Origin: Pseudomonadota bacterium
GTDB taxonomy: Bacteria; Desulfobacterota; Syntrophia; Syntrophales; UBA8958
DNA length: 64,000 nt
Direction of reading: 5' to 3'
NCBI GenBank assembly: GCA_030057915.1
Contig: JASGUC010000042.1
Span: 1-64,000 of the forward strand
The notes below the pieces were generated by a model. The model made no database searches, had not been told where the DNA came from, and worked only from the letters and a program-made list of their open reading frames with translations. The first letter of the stretch is position 1; each line of letters opens with the position of its first letter. Made by a program: the position numbers and the translations under genes. Positions 9,082 through 18,933 of this stretch are shown here, in pieces.

Positions 9082-9190
9082 GGACAAGGGATTCCCGCTT
9101 TCTCGGGAAGAACCACATGGAGGACGCAACGGGGTTTTGCAAAGGCCTCGAGATGGAGGCGGGAACGTAGTTTTTCAAGGCGATCGATTC
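9082..9190. repeat. intergenic MITE-like repeat, degenerate
   Basis: TTCCCGCTTTCTCGG followed by a CATGGAGGA segment and GTTTTGCAAAGGCCTCG at 9134-9150 match the unit at 54451-54536. A second CAAGG-type end (GTTTTTCAAGG) follows near 9172. It fills the gap between rluD and pgeF. Confidence 0.6.
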
Positions 9191-9217
9191 ATCACTTGTT
9201 TTTTGGGGTTGTCAAGC

Positions 9218-10048
9218 ATGGGGAAACCGTCGTCCGACACGGGGATGTTCGTATGGAAGAAGAGCGGTCCGGTGGAATACTTCGCCTCTCCGGACTGGGA
9301 GGCCCGTCCCTTCGTGGTCCACGCCTTCTGCACCCGTCGGGGCGGGGTCAGCTCCGGGCGCTTCGCCGCTCTCAACATGAGCGGCCGGGAAGGGGAGACG
9401 GAGGCCAATGTCAACGCCAACTGGGATATCGTCGCCGCGGCCTTCGGCCTTGCCCGGCGGCAATTTTTCCGGGTCCATCAGGTCCACGGCGACAGGATTC
9501 ACGTTGTGGACGACGCGGATTTCCCCATTCACGACCGCCGTCCCCGGGAGTGCGACGCCGTGGTTACGAATCGGCCGGGACTTGCCCTGTGCATCCTCAC
9601 CGCCGACTGCGCTCCCGTATTGGTGGCGGATCCGGCGCGGCGGGTCGTCGCCGCCGTCCATGCCGGCTGGCGGGGTACGGCCCTGAATATTTCCGGGCAG
9701 GTCGTGAGGCTGCTGCGGGAACGTTTCGGGAGCCCCCCGGGGGAACTCCAGGCGGCGATAGGCCCCGCCATCGGCCCCTGCTGCTATGAGGTGGATGCCG
9801 TCGTCCGGGCGGCCATGGACGGGCATCCGGACCGGGAAGCCGTATTCGCGGCCCAACCGGCGCCGGGCAAGTGGCGGCTGGATTTGGCCCTTGCGAACCG
9901 CCTCCAGATGGAGGCGGCGGGCATTCCCGGGGGCAATATCCGGACGGCGGCCCTCTGCTCCTCCTGCCGGCAGGATCTTTTCTATTCCCATCGCGGCGCA
10001 GGGGGGCAAACGGGTCGGCTGCTCAATTTCATCATGATCTCGCCCTGA
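9218..10048 (+). CDS. pgeF: PgeF/YfiH-family protein (purine nucleosidase/laccase-domain, DUF152)
   Basis: A 276-residue member of the Cu-oxidase-4/YfiH family, members of which act as purine nucleoside phosphorylase or deaminase or edit peptidoglycan precursors (PgeF). Conserved features are TRRGGVSSG, VHQVHGD (metal His), TADCAPVL (metal Cys), VHAGWRGT (metal His) and IGPCCYEV, so the zinc site is complete. ATG 9218 is preceded by GGGGTT; a later ATG at 9245 is possible. It is separated from rluD by a 136-base repeat-bearing gap; the two families are commonly neighbours. Confidence 0.88.
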   Translation: MGKPSSDTGMFVWKKSGPVEYFASPDWEARPFVVHAFCTRRGGVSSGRFAALNMSGREGETEANVNANWDIVAAAFGLARRQFFRVHQVHGDRIHVVDDADFPIHDRRPRECDAVVTNRPGLALCILTADCAPVLVADPARRVVAAVHAGWRGTALNISGQVVRLLRERFGSPPGELQAAIGPAIGPCCYEVDAVVRAAMDGHPDREAVFAAQPAPGKWRLDLALANRLQMEAAGIPGGNIRTAALCSSCRQDLFYSHRGAGGQTGRLLNFIMISP

Positions 10049-10058
10049 AGAAAATTTC

Positions 10059-10087
10059 TTGACATCGCCGTTGTGATCGGCTAAATA
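10059..10087 (+). promoter_or_regulatory. sigma-70-type promoter upstream of rho
   Basis: TTGACA (10059-10064), a 17-base spacer and TAAATA (10082-10087) lie just after the pgeF stop. Transcripts from here would carry a leader of about 220 bases before the rho start codon. Apart from this promoter and a possible repeat remnant near 10096-10110, I see nothing recognisable in the 10049-10314 gap. Confidence 0.7.
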
Positions 10088-10314
10088 TACCGCCACTTTC
10101 AAAAGGCTCAGGCCGGCGCCTACCACTCGAAGCATTTCCGGCGTTCATACGAGCAGACCTTTTGCAATCCACAAAATCTTAGTATCTGCCTCGGCATGAT
10201 GGATTCTCTTTCATAACACTCTGATGGAAAAGCATAGCTAGCGACTCCTGGCCAGTCTCGGTGCCGTTGGCCTCCGGCGCCGCCAATAAACCCATAGATT
10301 TAGGACACTCACCC

Positions 10315-11562
10315 ATGAACATCGAAGATATCAAAAGGCTTCCCATCAGCGAGCTTGCCAGGCTGGCCAATGATCTCAATGTGGCCGGCGGCAGCGGCTT
10401 GCGCCGCCAGGATCTGATCTTTGCCATTCTTCAGGCCCAGACGGAAAAAAACGGCTTGATTTCCGGTACGGGGGTGCTGGAAATCCTCCCCGACGGATTC
10501 GGCTTTCTCCGGGCGGTGGATTACAACTATCTGCCCAGTCCCGACGACATCTACGTCTCGCCCTCCCAGATCCGCCGCTTCAACCTGCGAACCGGCGATA
10601 CGATTTCCGGCGAGGTGCGGCCGCCCAAGGAGGGGGAGAAGTATTTCGCCCTGCTCAAGGTCGATACGGTAAATCATGAATTGCCCGACGCGACCCGGGA
10701 CAAGATCCTCTTTGACAACCTCACGCCCCTGTATCCCGAGGACAAACTAAAACTCGAGTTGGATCCCGACAATCTCTCCACCCGGATCATGGACCTCTTC
10801 ACCCCCATCGGCAAGGGGCAGCGGGGGCTCATCGTTTCGCCGCCCCGAGCGGGAAAGACCATGCTTCTCCAGGATATCGCCCGGAGCATCGCCGCCAATC
10901 ACAAGGAAGTGACGCTGATGGTCCTCCTCATCGACGAACGACCGGAGGAGGTGACGGATATGCAGCGGAGCGTCCAGGGCGAGGTCGTTTCCTCCACCTT
11001 CGACGAACCGGCGACCCGGCATGTCCAGGTCGCGGAAATGGTGATCGAAAAGGCTAAACGGCTGGTGGAGCACAAAAAGGACGTGGTGATACTCCTCGAC
11101 AGCATCACCCGTCTGGCCCGGGCCTACAACACCGTCGTGCCGCCCAGCGGCAAGGTCCTCTCCGGGGGCGTGGACTCCAATGCCCTGCACAAGCCCAAAC
11201 GCTTTTTCGGCGCCGCCCGGAATATCGAAAACGGCGGCAGTCTCACCATCATCTCCACGGCGCTCATCGACACCGGGAGTCGCATGGACGAGGTGATCTT
11301 CGAGGAGTTCAAGGGGACGGGAAACATGGAACTGCATTTGGACCGTCGCATCGCCGACCGGCGGATCTTCCCCGCCTTCGATCTGATCCGTTCCGGGACC
11401 AGGAAAGAAGAACTCCTCATCCCGAGGAACAACCTCAACCGGATCTGGATCCTCCGGCGGCTGCTGCAGGAAATGAACCCGGTGGACGCCATGGATTTCA
11501 TCATCGACAAGATCAGAAAGACGGAGAGCAACCAGCTCTTCCTCGACTCAATGAATCAGTGA
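10315..11562 (+). CDS. rho: transcription termination factor Rho
   Basis: A 415-residue hexameric RNA-dependent ATPase. The N-terminal Rho domain (about 1-45) and CSD-like RNA-binding domain (residues 48-118, [16 protein letters not shown]) precede the ATPase core, with Walker A PPRAGKT (Lys181) and Walker [17 protein letters not shown]. There is no large N-terminal insertion. The GTG at 10261 is in frame but lacks a binding site; ATG 10315 begins the conserved [10 protein letters not shown] segment. Rho genes are often autoregulated through their leader; a 220-base leader exists here. rpmE follows under its own promoter. Confidence 0.97.
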   Translation: MNIEDIKRLPISELARLANDLNVAGGSGLRRQDLIFAILQAQTEKNGLISGTGVLEILPDGFGFLRAVDYNYLPSPDDIYVSPSQIRRFNLRTGDTISGEVRPPKEGEKYFALLKVDTVNHELPDATRDKILFDNLTPLYPEDKLKLELDPDNLSTRIMDLFTPIGKGQRGLIVSPPRAGKTMLLQDIARSIAANHKEVTLMVLLIDERPEEVTDMQRSVQGEVVSSTFDEPATRHVQVAEMVIEKAKRLVEHKKDVVILLDSITRLARAYNTVVPPSGKVLSGGVDSNALHKPKRFFGAARNIENGGSLTIISTALIDTGSRMDEVIFEEFKGTGNMELHLDRRIADRRIFPAFDLIRSGTRKEELLIPRNNLNRIWILRRLLQEMNPVDAMDFIIDKIRKTESNQLFLDSMNQ

Positions 11563-11582
11563 GCGTCCCGATAAAATTTTCC

Positions 11583-11610
11583 TTGTATTTATTCCCGTGG
11601 CTTATATAAT
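11583..11610 (+). promoter_or_regulatory. promoter of rpmE
   Basis: A perfect -10 hexamer TATAAT (11605-11610) lies 16 bases after TTGTAT (11583-11588), ending 37 bases upstream of the rpmE start. Confidence 0.7.
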
Positions 11611-11647
11611 GCGACCCCATTTTCATCGGTAGAAAGGTTAAGACAAA

Positions 11648-11866
11648 ATGAAAGAAGGCATCCATCCACCCTATTACGAAACGACCATCACCTGCGTCTG
11701 CGGGAATGTGATCCCCACCCGCTCGACGAAAAAGGACATCAAGGTGGAGATCTGTTCCCAGTGCCATCCCTTCATGACGGGGAAACAGAAGATCATCGAT
11801 ACGGCCGGCCGGGTGGAGCGTTTTCAAAAGAAGTATGCCGGCGTCGTCAAAAAGGCAGGCAAATAG
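11648..11866 (+). CDS. rpmE: 50S ribosomal protein L31, zinc-binding form
   Basis: A 72-residue L31. The four cysteines in CVCGN (16, 18) and CSQCHPF (37, 40) form the zinc site that marks the C+ type used when zinc is available. ATG 11648 follows AAAGG. The rho-rpmE order is common in proteobacteria. Confidence 0.96.
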   Translation: MKEGIHPPYYETTITCVCGNVIPTRSTKKDIKVEICSQCHPFMTGKQKIIDTAGRVERFQKKYAGVVKKAGK

Positions 11867-11969
11867 AGGCGAGGGGCAGCTCCCTTTCCTCGGCGGCCTG
11901 ATCCTCGAGCCGATGCCTCCGCGGAGCGCCGTCTCGGATTCCCTGTCGTCGCGCCGGCGGAGGCCGGAA

Positions 11970-12055
11970 TACAGCGTTTTCAAGGTCTTCTGGATGCCGG
12001 TTTTTGCCGGGGTGGGAGAAAAGCGTGGATTTTCAAGGATCTCATGCCGGATGCC
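11970..12055. repeat. MITE-like intergenic repeat
   Basis: GTTTTCAAGGTCTTCTGG, then CCGGTTTTTGCCGGGGT, then GGATTTTCAAGGATCTC. It is clearly homologous to the right part of the unit at 28697-28826 (CTGGAATCCGGTTTTGGCCG ... GTTTTTCAAAGCTC). The rest of the 370-base rpmE-prfA gap (11867-12235) is GC-rich and holds no gene I can support. Confidence 0.6.
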
Positions 12056-12235
12056 GGCGGCCCGCCCCGCCCCCGTAATGATCGCCGCCTCGGCGCCGAC
12101 CGGCTTCCTCCCGGCGGGGGGAAAGCGTCATCTCGCGCCGTTTCCCGTACTCGCCGCGCCGCAAACGCCGCCCGATGTTCGTGAATGCCCGCCAGGAGCG
12201 ATCCCGTCGTCGTTTTTTTAGAATCGTCGTTTCCC

Positions 12236-13309
12236 ATGTACCGCAGATTAAAAGAAATCGTAAGTAAATACGAAGAATTGCAGAAGTTATTGAGCGACGG
12301 GGAGGTCGTTGCCAAGCCTTCCCTGTATCAGAAATACGCCAAGGAACACGCCGATCTTCACGATCTCGTCGAGGTTTACCGGGCTTATGAAGAGGCGCGG
12401 CAACGGATCGAGGAAGGCCAACTCCTCTTGAAGGAAAACGACGAAGAACTCAAGGAGATCGTCCGGGAGGAGATGCCGCTTCTCAAGGAGCGGCTGCGAG
12501 AGTTGGAAGATCGCTTGAAGGTCCTCCTCCTGCCCCAGGATCCCAACGACGGCAAGAACGTCCTGCTCGAGATCCGGGCGGGAACCGGCGGCGACGAGGC
12601 GGGTCTTTTCGCCGCCGATCTCTTTCGGATGTACGGCCGCTATGCGGAGAGGCGTGGCTGGAAGATGGAGGTGATCAGCAACTCCCCGGCGGGGGGGGTC
12701 GGGGGGTTCAAGGAAATCATCGCCCTCATCGAAGGCCGGGGGGCTTACAGCCTCCTGAAATACGAAAGCGGCGTCCATCGCGTCCAGCGGGTCCCCGTAA
12801 CGGAGGCCCAGGGCCGCATCCACACCTCGGCGGTGACGGTGGCCATCCTCCCCGAGGCGGAGGAGGTCGATGTGACCATCGATCCCAACGACCTGCGCAT
12901 CGACGTCTTCCATTCCAGCGGCCATGGGGGCCAGTCGGTCAATACCACCGATTCCGCCGTCCGGATCACCCATCTGCCCACGGGGATCGTGGTGTCCTGC
13001 CAGGACGAGAAATCGCAGTTGAAAAACAAGAACAAGGCCATGAAGGTGCTGAGGTCCCGGCTGCTGGACGGCATCGTCCAACGCCAGAACGCGGAGATCT
13101 CTCAGACGCGAAAGACTCAGGTGGGCAGCGGGGACCGCAGCGAGCGGATCCGGACCTACAATTTCCCCCAGGGACGGGTGTCGGATCATCGCATCGGCCT
13201 CACCGTCTATAATATCGAGAATTTTCTCGACGGCGACATCCAGATGTTCATCGACGCCCTGACCGCCCATTTCCAGACGGAGGCCCTGCAGGGAGGAGCC
13301 CAGGGTTGA
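12236..13309 (+). CDS. prfA: peptide chain release factor 1
   Basis: A 357-residue RF1 that terminates translation at UAA and UAG. It has the GGQ peptidyl-hydrolysis motif at 231-233 ([14 protein letters not shown]) and the PVT tripeptide (187-189), the RF1-type stop-codon recognition signature. The coding DNA contains runs of G8 and G6 near 12697-12711 without a frame break. The ATG has only a weak upstream binding site. It heads the prfA-prmC-murA-hisD operon; its methylase PrmC is the next gene. Confidence 0.96.
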   Translation: MYRRLKEIVSKYEELQKLLSDGEVVAKPSLYQKYAKEHADLHDLVEVYRAYEEARQRIEEGQLLLKENDEELKEIVREEMPLLKERLRELEDRLKVLLLPQDPNDGKNVLLEIRAGTGGDEAGLFAADLFRMYGRYAERRGWKMEVISNSPAGGVGGFKEIIALIEGRGAYSLLKYESGVHRVQRVPVTEAQGRIHTSAVTVAILPEAEEVDVTIDPNDLRIDVFHSSGHGGQSVNTTDSAVRITHLPTGIVVSCQDEKSQLKNKNKAMKVLRSRLLDGIVQRQNAEISQTRKTQVGSGDRSERIRTYNFPQGRVSDHRIGLTVYNIENFLDGDIQMFIDALTAHFQTEALQGGAQG

Positions 13310-13346
13310 TGACGACGGCCGCGGGAAGGCGCGCCGCCCCCCGGAA

Positions 13347-14234
13347 ATGACAGCCGATCCCGCATCAATGACGATCCGGGGCGCCCTGAGGCAAGGGGCC
13401 GCCGCCCTGGCGGCGGCGGGGAGCGCGAGCCCCCGCCTGGACGCCGAGGTCCTCCTGGGCTTCGTTCTGGGCTGGGAGCGATCCCGGCTCTTTCTCCATC
13501 CCGAACGGGAATTGACGGAAGAGGAGGCGGAGGGATACGGCCGCTTGCTGGCCCGGCGCCGGGAGGGGGAGCCGGTGGCTTACATCATCGGCGAGAAGGA
13601 GTTCTGGTCGATCTCCCTCCGGGTGGATCCCCGGGTCCTCATCCCCCGCCCGGATACGGAGATCCTGGTGGAGGAGGCGTTGCGTCTCCTGCCCCCCCGG
13701 GGAGACCGGGCGCCCCGGCTTCTGGAGGTCGGCGTCGGCAGCGGCGCCGTGAGCATCGCCCTGGCCGCGTCCCGGGGTGATGTCCGATTGATCGCCACGG
13801 ACGTCTCCGCCGCCGCGGTGGCCCTGGCCAGAGACAACGCCGCCGCCGCGGGGGTCTCCGGGAGGATAGACTTCCTCGTCTGCTCCCTTTTTGCGGGTCT
13901 GAGAGGACCTTTCGACGGCATCGTCTCCAACCCTCCCTATATCGCCGACCATGAATTCGCCGATCTGCCGCCGGAGGCGCGCCGCTACGAACCCCCCGGC
14001 GCCCTTCGGGGAGGCCCGGACGGGACCTTCTTCCATAGGGAGATAATCGCCGGCGCCGAAGGTCTGCTCCGCCCCGGCGGTTTTTTGGCCCTGGAGATAG
14101 GGGCGGGTCAACGACACATTCTCGAGGAGCTATTGCGGAGGTCGCGGGCTTATGATAGCGTTTCCTTCCGCGGGGACTATGCCGGGCGCGACCGGGTGCT
14201 CCGGGCAAGGAGAAGCCAGAGATGGACAAGATAA
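13347..14234 (+). CDS. prmC: peptide chain release factor N5-glutamine methyltransferase
   Basis: A 295-residue SAM-dependent methylase that modifies the GGQ glutamine of release factors. It has an N-terminal helical domain, the SAM-binding motif [16 protein letters not shown] near residue 125, and the catalytic NPPY motif ([11 protein letters not shown]) near residue 193. It lies 37 bases after prfA, its substrate gene, and overlaps murA by 13 bases. An internal ATG at 13368 is an alternative start. Confidence 0.95.
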   Translation: MTADPASMTIRGALRQGAAALAAAGSASPRLDAEVLLGFVLGWERSRLFLHPERELTEEEAEGYGRLLARRREGEPVAYIIGEKEFWSISLRVDPRVLIPRPDTEILVEEALRLLPPRGDRAPRLLEVGVGSGAVSIALAASRGDVRLIATDVSAAAVALARDNAAAAGVSGRIDFLVCSLFAGLRGPFDGIVSNPPYIADHEFADLPPEARRYEPPGALRGGPDGTFFHREIIAGAEGLLRPGGFLALEIGAGQRHILEELLRRSRAYDSVSFRGDYAGRDRVLRARRSQRWTR

Positions 14235-15475
14235 TCATTCAGGGCGGCCGGAGGCTCGAAGGCGAGATAGAGAACAGCGGCGCCAAAAACGCCGCGTTGC
14301 CCGTCATCGCCGCGTCGCTCCTGACGAAGGGCTGGAATTCCTTCGCCAACATCCCCAATCTGGTGGATATCCGGACCATAAAGACGCTCCTCGGAAGTTT
14401 CGGGGTGGTTTTTGCCCAGGAGGGGTCAACCCTCCGGGTCAACGCCGGAGACATCGTCTCGTGTCTGGCGGCCTACGATCTGGTCCGGACGATGCGGGCC
14501 TCGGTCCTCGTCCTGGGACCCCTGGTGGCGAGAATGGGCGAGGCGCGGGTTTCCCTGCCCGGCGGCTGCGCCATCGGCGCACGTCCCGTCAATCTCCATA
14601 TCCGGGCCCTTCAGGACATGGGCGCGGAGGTGGAATTGCAGGACGGCTATGTGGTCGCCAAGGCGCGACGCCTGAAGGGGGCGGAGATCTACTTCGACAT
14701 GGTTACCGTCACGGGGACGGAAAACATCATGATGGCGGCCACCCTGGCGGAGGGAACGACGATCTTGAAAAACGCCGCCCGGGAGCCGGAGGTGGTGAAT
14801 CTGGCGGATATCCTCATCGGGATGGGGGCCCGGATCGCCGGCGTCGGTACGGACGTGGTGCGCATCGACGGCGTTCCCTCCCTCCACCCGGTGGAGGGAG
14901 TGGTCATCGCCGACCGGATCGAGGCGGGGACCTTCATGATCGCCGCCGGGATCGTCGGCGGCGACGTCCGGATCAGGGGTTGTCATCCGGGGCATCACGA
15001 CGCCCTCATCGCCAAGCTTCGGGATGCCGGTCTGAAGATCGAGACGGGGGAAGATTTCGTCCGCGCCGTGGGCAGGGGCCGCCCGCGGAGCGTTGACGTA
15101 AAGACCCTGGCCTATCCCGGTTTTCCTACGGATCTCCAGGCCCAATTCATGTCCCTCATGACCGTGGCCGGAGGCCTCAGCGTCATTACGGAGACGATCT
15201 TCGAGAACCGTTTTATGCACGTCAGCGAATTGATGCGGATGGGGGCGGATATCGTCGTCCAGGGCGGCAGCGCCATCGTCAAGGGGACGCCGGCCCTGCA
15301 GGGCGCCCCGGTCATGGCCACGGACCTCCGGGCCTCGGCATCGTTGATCCTGGCGGGTTTGGCGGCGGAGGGGATAACGGAATTGTCGCGGGTTTATCAT
15401 CTCGATCGCGGCTACGAACGCATCGAGGAAAAATTCGCCCGGCTCGGGGCGGCCATCGAGCGGGTCAAGGCATAG
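14222..15475 (+). CDS. murA: UDP-N-acetylglucosamine 1-carboxyvinyltransferase
   Basis: It transfers enolpyruvate from PEP to UDP-GlcNAc, the first committed step of peptidoglycan synthesis. The 417-residue length is standard. [10 protein letters not shown] is at residues 18-27, and the catalytic cysteine that fosfomycin alkylates is present as Cys116 in [12 protein letters not shown]. The start overlaps prmC, implying translational coupling. Confidence 0.97.
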   Translation: MDKIIIQGGRRLEGEIENSGAKNAALPVIAASLLTKGWNSFANIPNLVDIRTIKTLLGSFGVVFAQEGSTLRVNAGDIVSCLAAYDLVRTMRASVLVLGPLVARMGEARVSLPGGCAIGARPVNLHIRALQDMGAEVELQDGYVVAKARRLKGAEIYFDMVTVTGTENIMMAATLAEGTTILKNAAREPEVVNLADILIGMGARIAGVGTDVVRIDGVPSLHPVEGVVIADRIEAGTFMIAAGIVGGDVRIRGCHPGHHDALIAKLRDAGLKIETGEDFVRAVGRGRPRSVDVKTLAYPGFPTDLQAQFMSLMTVAGGLSVITETIFENRFMHVSELMRMGADIVVQGGSAIVKGTPALQGAPVMATDLRASASLILAGLAAEGITELSRVYHLDRGYERIEEKFARLGAAIERVKA

Positions 15476-15489
15476 CGGAGATTGGGTCC

Positions 15490-16794
15490 ATGAAGCTGAT
15501 CGGCACGGATGAGGCAGGATTCTCGGAATATTTCCGGGGCATCATGAATCGCGGCGACGGCGGCGGTGAGTTGCGGACGGCGGTGGCGGAGATCGTCCGG
15601 GAGGTGGCGGAGCGCGGCGATGAAGCGCTGTTTGCATATACCTTGAAATTCGACGGCTATGATCTCAGCGGGGCGTCGGTGCAGATCTCCCGGGAGGAGA
15701 TAGAGGCCGCGGCCGCCCGGGCGGCCCCGGAGGACCGGGAGGTCCTGACGCTGGCCGCGTCCCGGGTGGAGAGGTTCCACCGCCGGCAATTGCCGGTGGA
15801 CTGGATGGACGAGGAGGAAGAGGGGGTGAGGATCGGCTGGCGGTTCACCCCCCTGGAACGGGTGGGCGTTTACGTCCCCGGCGGTCTGGCCGCATATCCC
15901 TCCACGGTGATCATGGCCGCCGTTCCGGCCCGGATCGCCGGGGTAGGGGAGATCGTCGCGGTGACGCCTCTCCGCCAGGGCACCCTCGACCCCCTGGTGG
16001 CCCTGGCCATGGAATTGGGCGGCGTGAACCGGGTCTTCAAGATCGGCGGCGCCCAGGCCGTGGCCGCCCTGGCCTACGGCACCGCCTCGGTGCCCCGGGT
16101 GGACAAGATCGTCGGGCCGGGAAACGCCTATGTGGCGACGGCCAAACAACTGGTCTTCGGCCGGGTGGACATCGACATGATCGCCGGTCCCAGCGAGGTC
16201 CTCGTCATCTGCGATGGCACGGCGCCGGTTTCCTTCGTCGCCGCCGATCTCCTTGCCCAGGCGGAGCATGACGAAATGGCCAGCGCCGTGGCGTTGACCC
16301 CCGACGGGGAACTTGCCCGGCGGATCGTGGCGGAGGTGTCGTCGCAGTTGGCGGGAATGCCCCGGGAGGCCATCGCCCGCCGGTCCCTGGGGAGATACGG
16401 CGCCGTCGTGGTCACCAAGGATCTCGAGGAGGCGGCGGCCCTGGCCAATCTCTTTGCCCCGGAGCATCTGGAACTGATGGTGGCGAATCCGGAAGAGATC
16501 GTACCCCGGCTCCGTCACGCCGGCGCCATCTTCATCGGCCCCTACACCCCGGAGGCCCTGGGAGACTACATGGCCGGTCCCAATCACATCCTCCCCACCG
16601 GCGGGACGGCAAGGTTTTCCTCCCCTTTGGGGGTCTATGATTTTGTCAAGCGGACGAGCATCCTCTCCTTCACCGGCCCTGCCTTTCGACGCTACGGCCC
16701 GCAGACGGAGCGTTATGCCATCCTGGAGGGACTCCACGCCCACGGCCGTTCCATCGCTATCCGCATGAACCACATGAACCATCGGGATGATTGA
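15490..16794 (+). CDS. hisD: histidinol dehydrogenase
   Basis: A 434-residue zinc enzyme that carries out the last two steps of histidine synthesis (histidinol to histidine with two NAD). It has the family signature IDMIAGPSEVLVI, GPGNAYVATAK for nucleotide binding, and the catalytic Glu-His pair in FAPEHLEL. It starts 14 bases after murA and closes this operon. hisG, often between murA and hisD in related genomes, is not here. Confidence 0.97.
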   Translation: MKLIGTDEAGFSEYFRGIMNRGDGGGELRTAVAEIVREVAERGDEALFAYTLKFDGYDLSGASVQISREEIEAAAARAAPEDREVLTLAASRVERFHRRQLPVDWMDEEEEGVRIGWRFTPLERVGVYVPGGLAAYPSTVIMAAVPARIAGVGEIVAVTPLRQGTLDPLVALAMELGGVNRVFKIGGAQAVAALAYGTASVPRVDKIVGPGNAYVATAKQLVFGRVDIDMIAGPSEVLVICDGTAPVSFVAADLLAQAEHDEMASAVALTPDGELARRIVAEVSSQLAGMPREAIARRSLGRYGAVVVTKDLEEAAALANLFAPEHLELMVANPEEIVPRLRHAGAIFIGPYTPEALGDYMAGPNHILPTGGTARFSSPLGVYDFVKRTSILSFTGPAFRRYGPQTERYAILEGLHAHGRSIAIRMNHMNHRDD

Positions 16795-16816
16795 GAGACG
16801 GCTGCGCAAATTGGAC

Positions 16817-16844
16817 TTGACAAAACATCGGCTTTGATTATTAT
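16817..16844 (+). promoter_or_regulatory. promoter of tRNA-Gly
   Basis: TTGACA (16817-16822) and TATTAT (16839-16844) with a 16-base spacer lie 21 bases before the tRNA. Confidence 0.75.
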
Positions 16845-16865
16845 GGCCCCGGCGTTTCCACATGG

Positions 16866-16940
16866 GCGGGCGTAATTCAGCGGTAGAATGTCAGCTTCCC
16901 AAGCTGAAAGTCGAGGGTTCGATTCCCTTCGCCCGCTCCA
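16866..16940 (+). tRNA. tRNA-Gly (anticodon CCC)
   Basis: Acceptor arms GCGGGCG (16866-16872) and CGCCCGC (16930-16936) pair fully. The anticodon stem TCAGC/GCTGA encloses loop TTCCCAA with anticodon CCC. The T-loop GGTTCGATTCC and an encoded CCA end at 16940. It reads GGG codons and lies upstream of rimP-nusA, comparable to metY before rimP-nusA in enterobacteria. Confidence 0.96.
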
Positions 16941-17040
16941 TTCCTTTCCTTGCATCTCGTCGCATAGACCTTGATTTTCGCTTGCATTTGCCGTGCGTTT
17001 ATGTTAGCGGGCTCTCAACATCATCGTTTTGTCGCGGATG

Positions 17041-17066
17041 AGTGGGCGGAGGCCCACTTTTTTTTT
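17041..17066 (+). terminator. intrinsic terminator/attenuator between tRNA-Gly and rimP
   Basis: A perfect 7-bp stem AGTGGGC (17041-17047) and GCCCACT (17052-17058) with a GGAG loop and a T9 tail (17058-17066) stands only 9 bases before the rimP start codon. It would end the tRNA transcript. Because no promoter is evident between it and rimP, readthrough probably feeds the large rimP-infB operon. Confidence 0.88.
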
Positions 17067-17075
17067 CACGGGTTT

Positions 17076-17564
17076 ATGAGTTTGATTAGAAAAGATATGG
17101 AAGAGCGGATCCGGGGAATTGTCGAACCGGCGATCATCGGGGCGGGGATGGAGCTTGTGTGCGTGGAGTGCTTCCGGATGAAATCCCGCTGGCTCGTTAG
17201 GATCTACATCGACAAGGAGGGGGGGGTCGCCATTGACGATTGCGCCCTGATCAGCGGGGAGGCGGGAGATCTCCTGGCGGTCCACGATGTGCCCCACGAA
17301 TCCTACACCCTGGAGGTCTCTTCCCCCGGCCTCGACCGCCCCCTGGTGAAGGATGAAGACTTCCGGAGATTCCGGGGCAGCAAGGTGACGGTGCGGACAG
17401 GGTGCAAGATTGACGGAGCGAGGAATTTCAAGGGCATCCTGCGGGAATACCTTACGAGCGAAGACGGGACGGGAACCATCGTTCTCGAGACAGAGGGGAG
17501 GCGGATCGCCATCCCCCGAGAAGAGGTGATCAGGGCCCGTCTCGAATACGTTTGGAACGATTGA
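17076..17564 (+). CDS. rimP: ribosome maturation factor RimP
   Basis: A 162-residue 30S assembly factor with the RimP N-terminal domain (VEPAIIGAGMELVCVEC) and the conserved VSSPGLDRPL segment before the C-terminal Sm-like domain. ATG 17076 was chosen as the first in-frame ATG after the terminator hairpin; 17097 is also possible, and both have weak binding sites. It is the first gene of the rimP-nusA-infB operon, with nusA 47 bases downstream. Confidence 0.92.
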   Translation: MSLIRKDMEERIRGIVEPAIIGAGMELVCVECFRMKSRWLVRIYIDKEGGVAIDDCALISGEAGDLLAVHDVPHESYTLEVSSPGLDRPLVKDEDFRRFRGSKVTVRTGCKIDGARNFKGILREYLTSEDGTGTIVLETEGRRIAIPREEVIRARLEYVWND

Positions 17565-17611
17565 CCAGGTTAAAGAATCGTCACAACCGATGACCGATGG
17601 AGGAAGATGGC

Positions 17612-18862
17612 ATGTTGTCGGAGTTGAAACGGCTGATCGAACAGATGAGCAAGGACCGGGGACTGGACAGGGAGATCATTGTCGAGGCCCTCGAGGCGGC
17701 GATGCTGAATGCCGCCCGTAAGAAGATGGGGACCCAAGTGGAGATCGAGGCCCATTACAACGAGGATGCGGGCGAAATAGAGGTCTTTCAGTTTAAGCGC
17801 GTCGAGGAGCAGGTCAAGGACCCCGACATGGAGATATCGCTTGCCGAGGCGCGGGAGATGGATGAGGAGGTGGAACTGGGGGACAGCCTGGGCATGAAGG
17901 TCGATACCTCGACGTTCGGCCGGATTGCGGTCCAGACCGCCAAGCAGATCATCATCCAGCGGGTCAAGGACGCGGAACGGGACAACGTTTACGAGGAATT
18001 CAAGAACCGCAAGTTTCAGCTCATCAACGGTTTCGTTCAGAGATTCGAGGGGGGAAGCATCATCGTCAATCTGGGCCGGGCGGAGGGCGTGATCCCCGTT
18101 TCGGAGCAGATCTACCGGGAGGTTTACAAGCGCGGGGAGAGAATCAGATCCTTCATCTGCGATGTAAAGAGGATTGCCAAGGGACCCCAGATCATCCTCT
18201 CCCGCACCCAGCCCGGTTTCCTGAAGGCCCTGTTCGAGGTGGAGGTGCCGGAGATCTCCGAAGGGCTGATCGAGATCGTCAGCGTGGCGAGGGAACCGGG
18301 GAAACGGGCGAAGATCGCCGTAAAGAGCAAGGACAAGGACATCGACCCGGTGGGGGCGTGCGTCGGCATGCGGGGCTCACGGGTCCAGAGCGTCGTCCAG
18401 GAATTGCGGGGCGAGAAGATCGATATCGTCCCCTACTCCGAAGATCCGGCTAAGTACGTTTATGCCGCCCTGGCGCCCGCCAAGGTCGATCGGGTCCTGA
18501 TCGACGTGGAGAACCGGAGCATGGAGGTCATCGTTCCCGATGACCAGCTTTCCCTGGCCATCGGGAAGAACGGCCAGAACGTGCGCCTGGCGGTCAAGTT
18601 GACGGGTTGGAAGATAGACGTGAAGAGCGAATCTTCCACCCTCCAACAGGAAGAGGACAGCCGCCGGGAACTCAAAGCCCTTCCCGACATAACGGAGCAG
18701 AACATAGACGGACTCGTCAAGGAAGGGATCAAGAGCCTGTCCCTGATTGCCGCCGTCGATGTCGAGGCCGTCATGGCCGTCCCCGGAGTGACCAGGGAAC
18801 AGGCGGAGGCGTGGATCGCGGCGGCGACGGGAATGATCGAGGAAGCGGCGGCGAGGAAATGA
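17612..18862 (+). CDS. nusA: transcription termination/antitermination factor NusA
   Basis: A 416-residue RNA polymerase-binding protein with an N-terminal domain, an S1 domain (residues about 125-195), two KH domains (the second with LAIGKNGQNVRLA) and a single C-terminal helix-hairpin-helix segment near GLVKEGIKSL...VPGVTREQAE. It lacks the second acidic repeat of enterobacterial NusA. Start ATG 17612 follows GGAGGAAG; the in-frame ATG 17597 is less well placed. The small ylxR and L7Ae-like genes often found between nusA and infB are absent. Confidence 0.96.
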   Translation: MLSELKRLIEQMSKDRGLDREIIVEALEAAMLNAARKKMGTQVEIEAHYNEDAGEIEVFQFKRVEEQVKDPDMEISLAEAREMDEEVELGDSLGMKVDTSTFGRIAVQTAKQIIIQRVKDAERDNVYEEFKNRKFQLINGFVQRFEGGSIIVNLGRAEGVIPVSEQIYREVYKRGERIRSFICDVKRIAKGPQIILSRTQPGFLKALFEVEVPEISEGLIEIVSVAREPGKRAKIAVKSKDKDIDPVGACVGMRGSRVQSVVQELRGEKIDIVPYSEDPAKYVYAALAPAKVDRVLIDVENRSMEVIVPDDQLSLAIGKNGQNVRLAVKLTGWKIDVKSESSTLQQEEDSRRELKALPDITEQNIDGLVKEGIKSLSLIAAVDVEAVMAVPGVTREQAEAWIAAATGMIEEAAARK

Positions 18863-18933
18863 AGCCTGGCGGGCGGGTGAGTCGTAAATTGAACAGGTTC
18901 GGGATATGAGGACGCAATAGCGGGAGAACCACT

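Noticed and set aside
12690-12712. Frameshift in prfA at the G8/G6 runs
   Set aside because: The reading frame continues with conserved RF1 sequence on both sides, including GGQ; no break is present.
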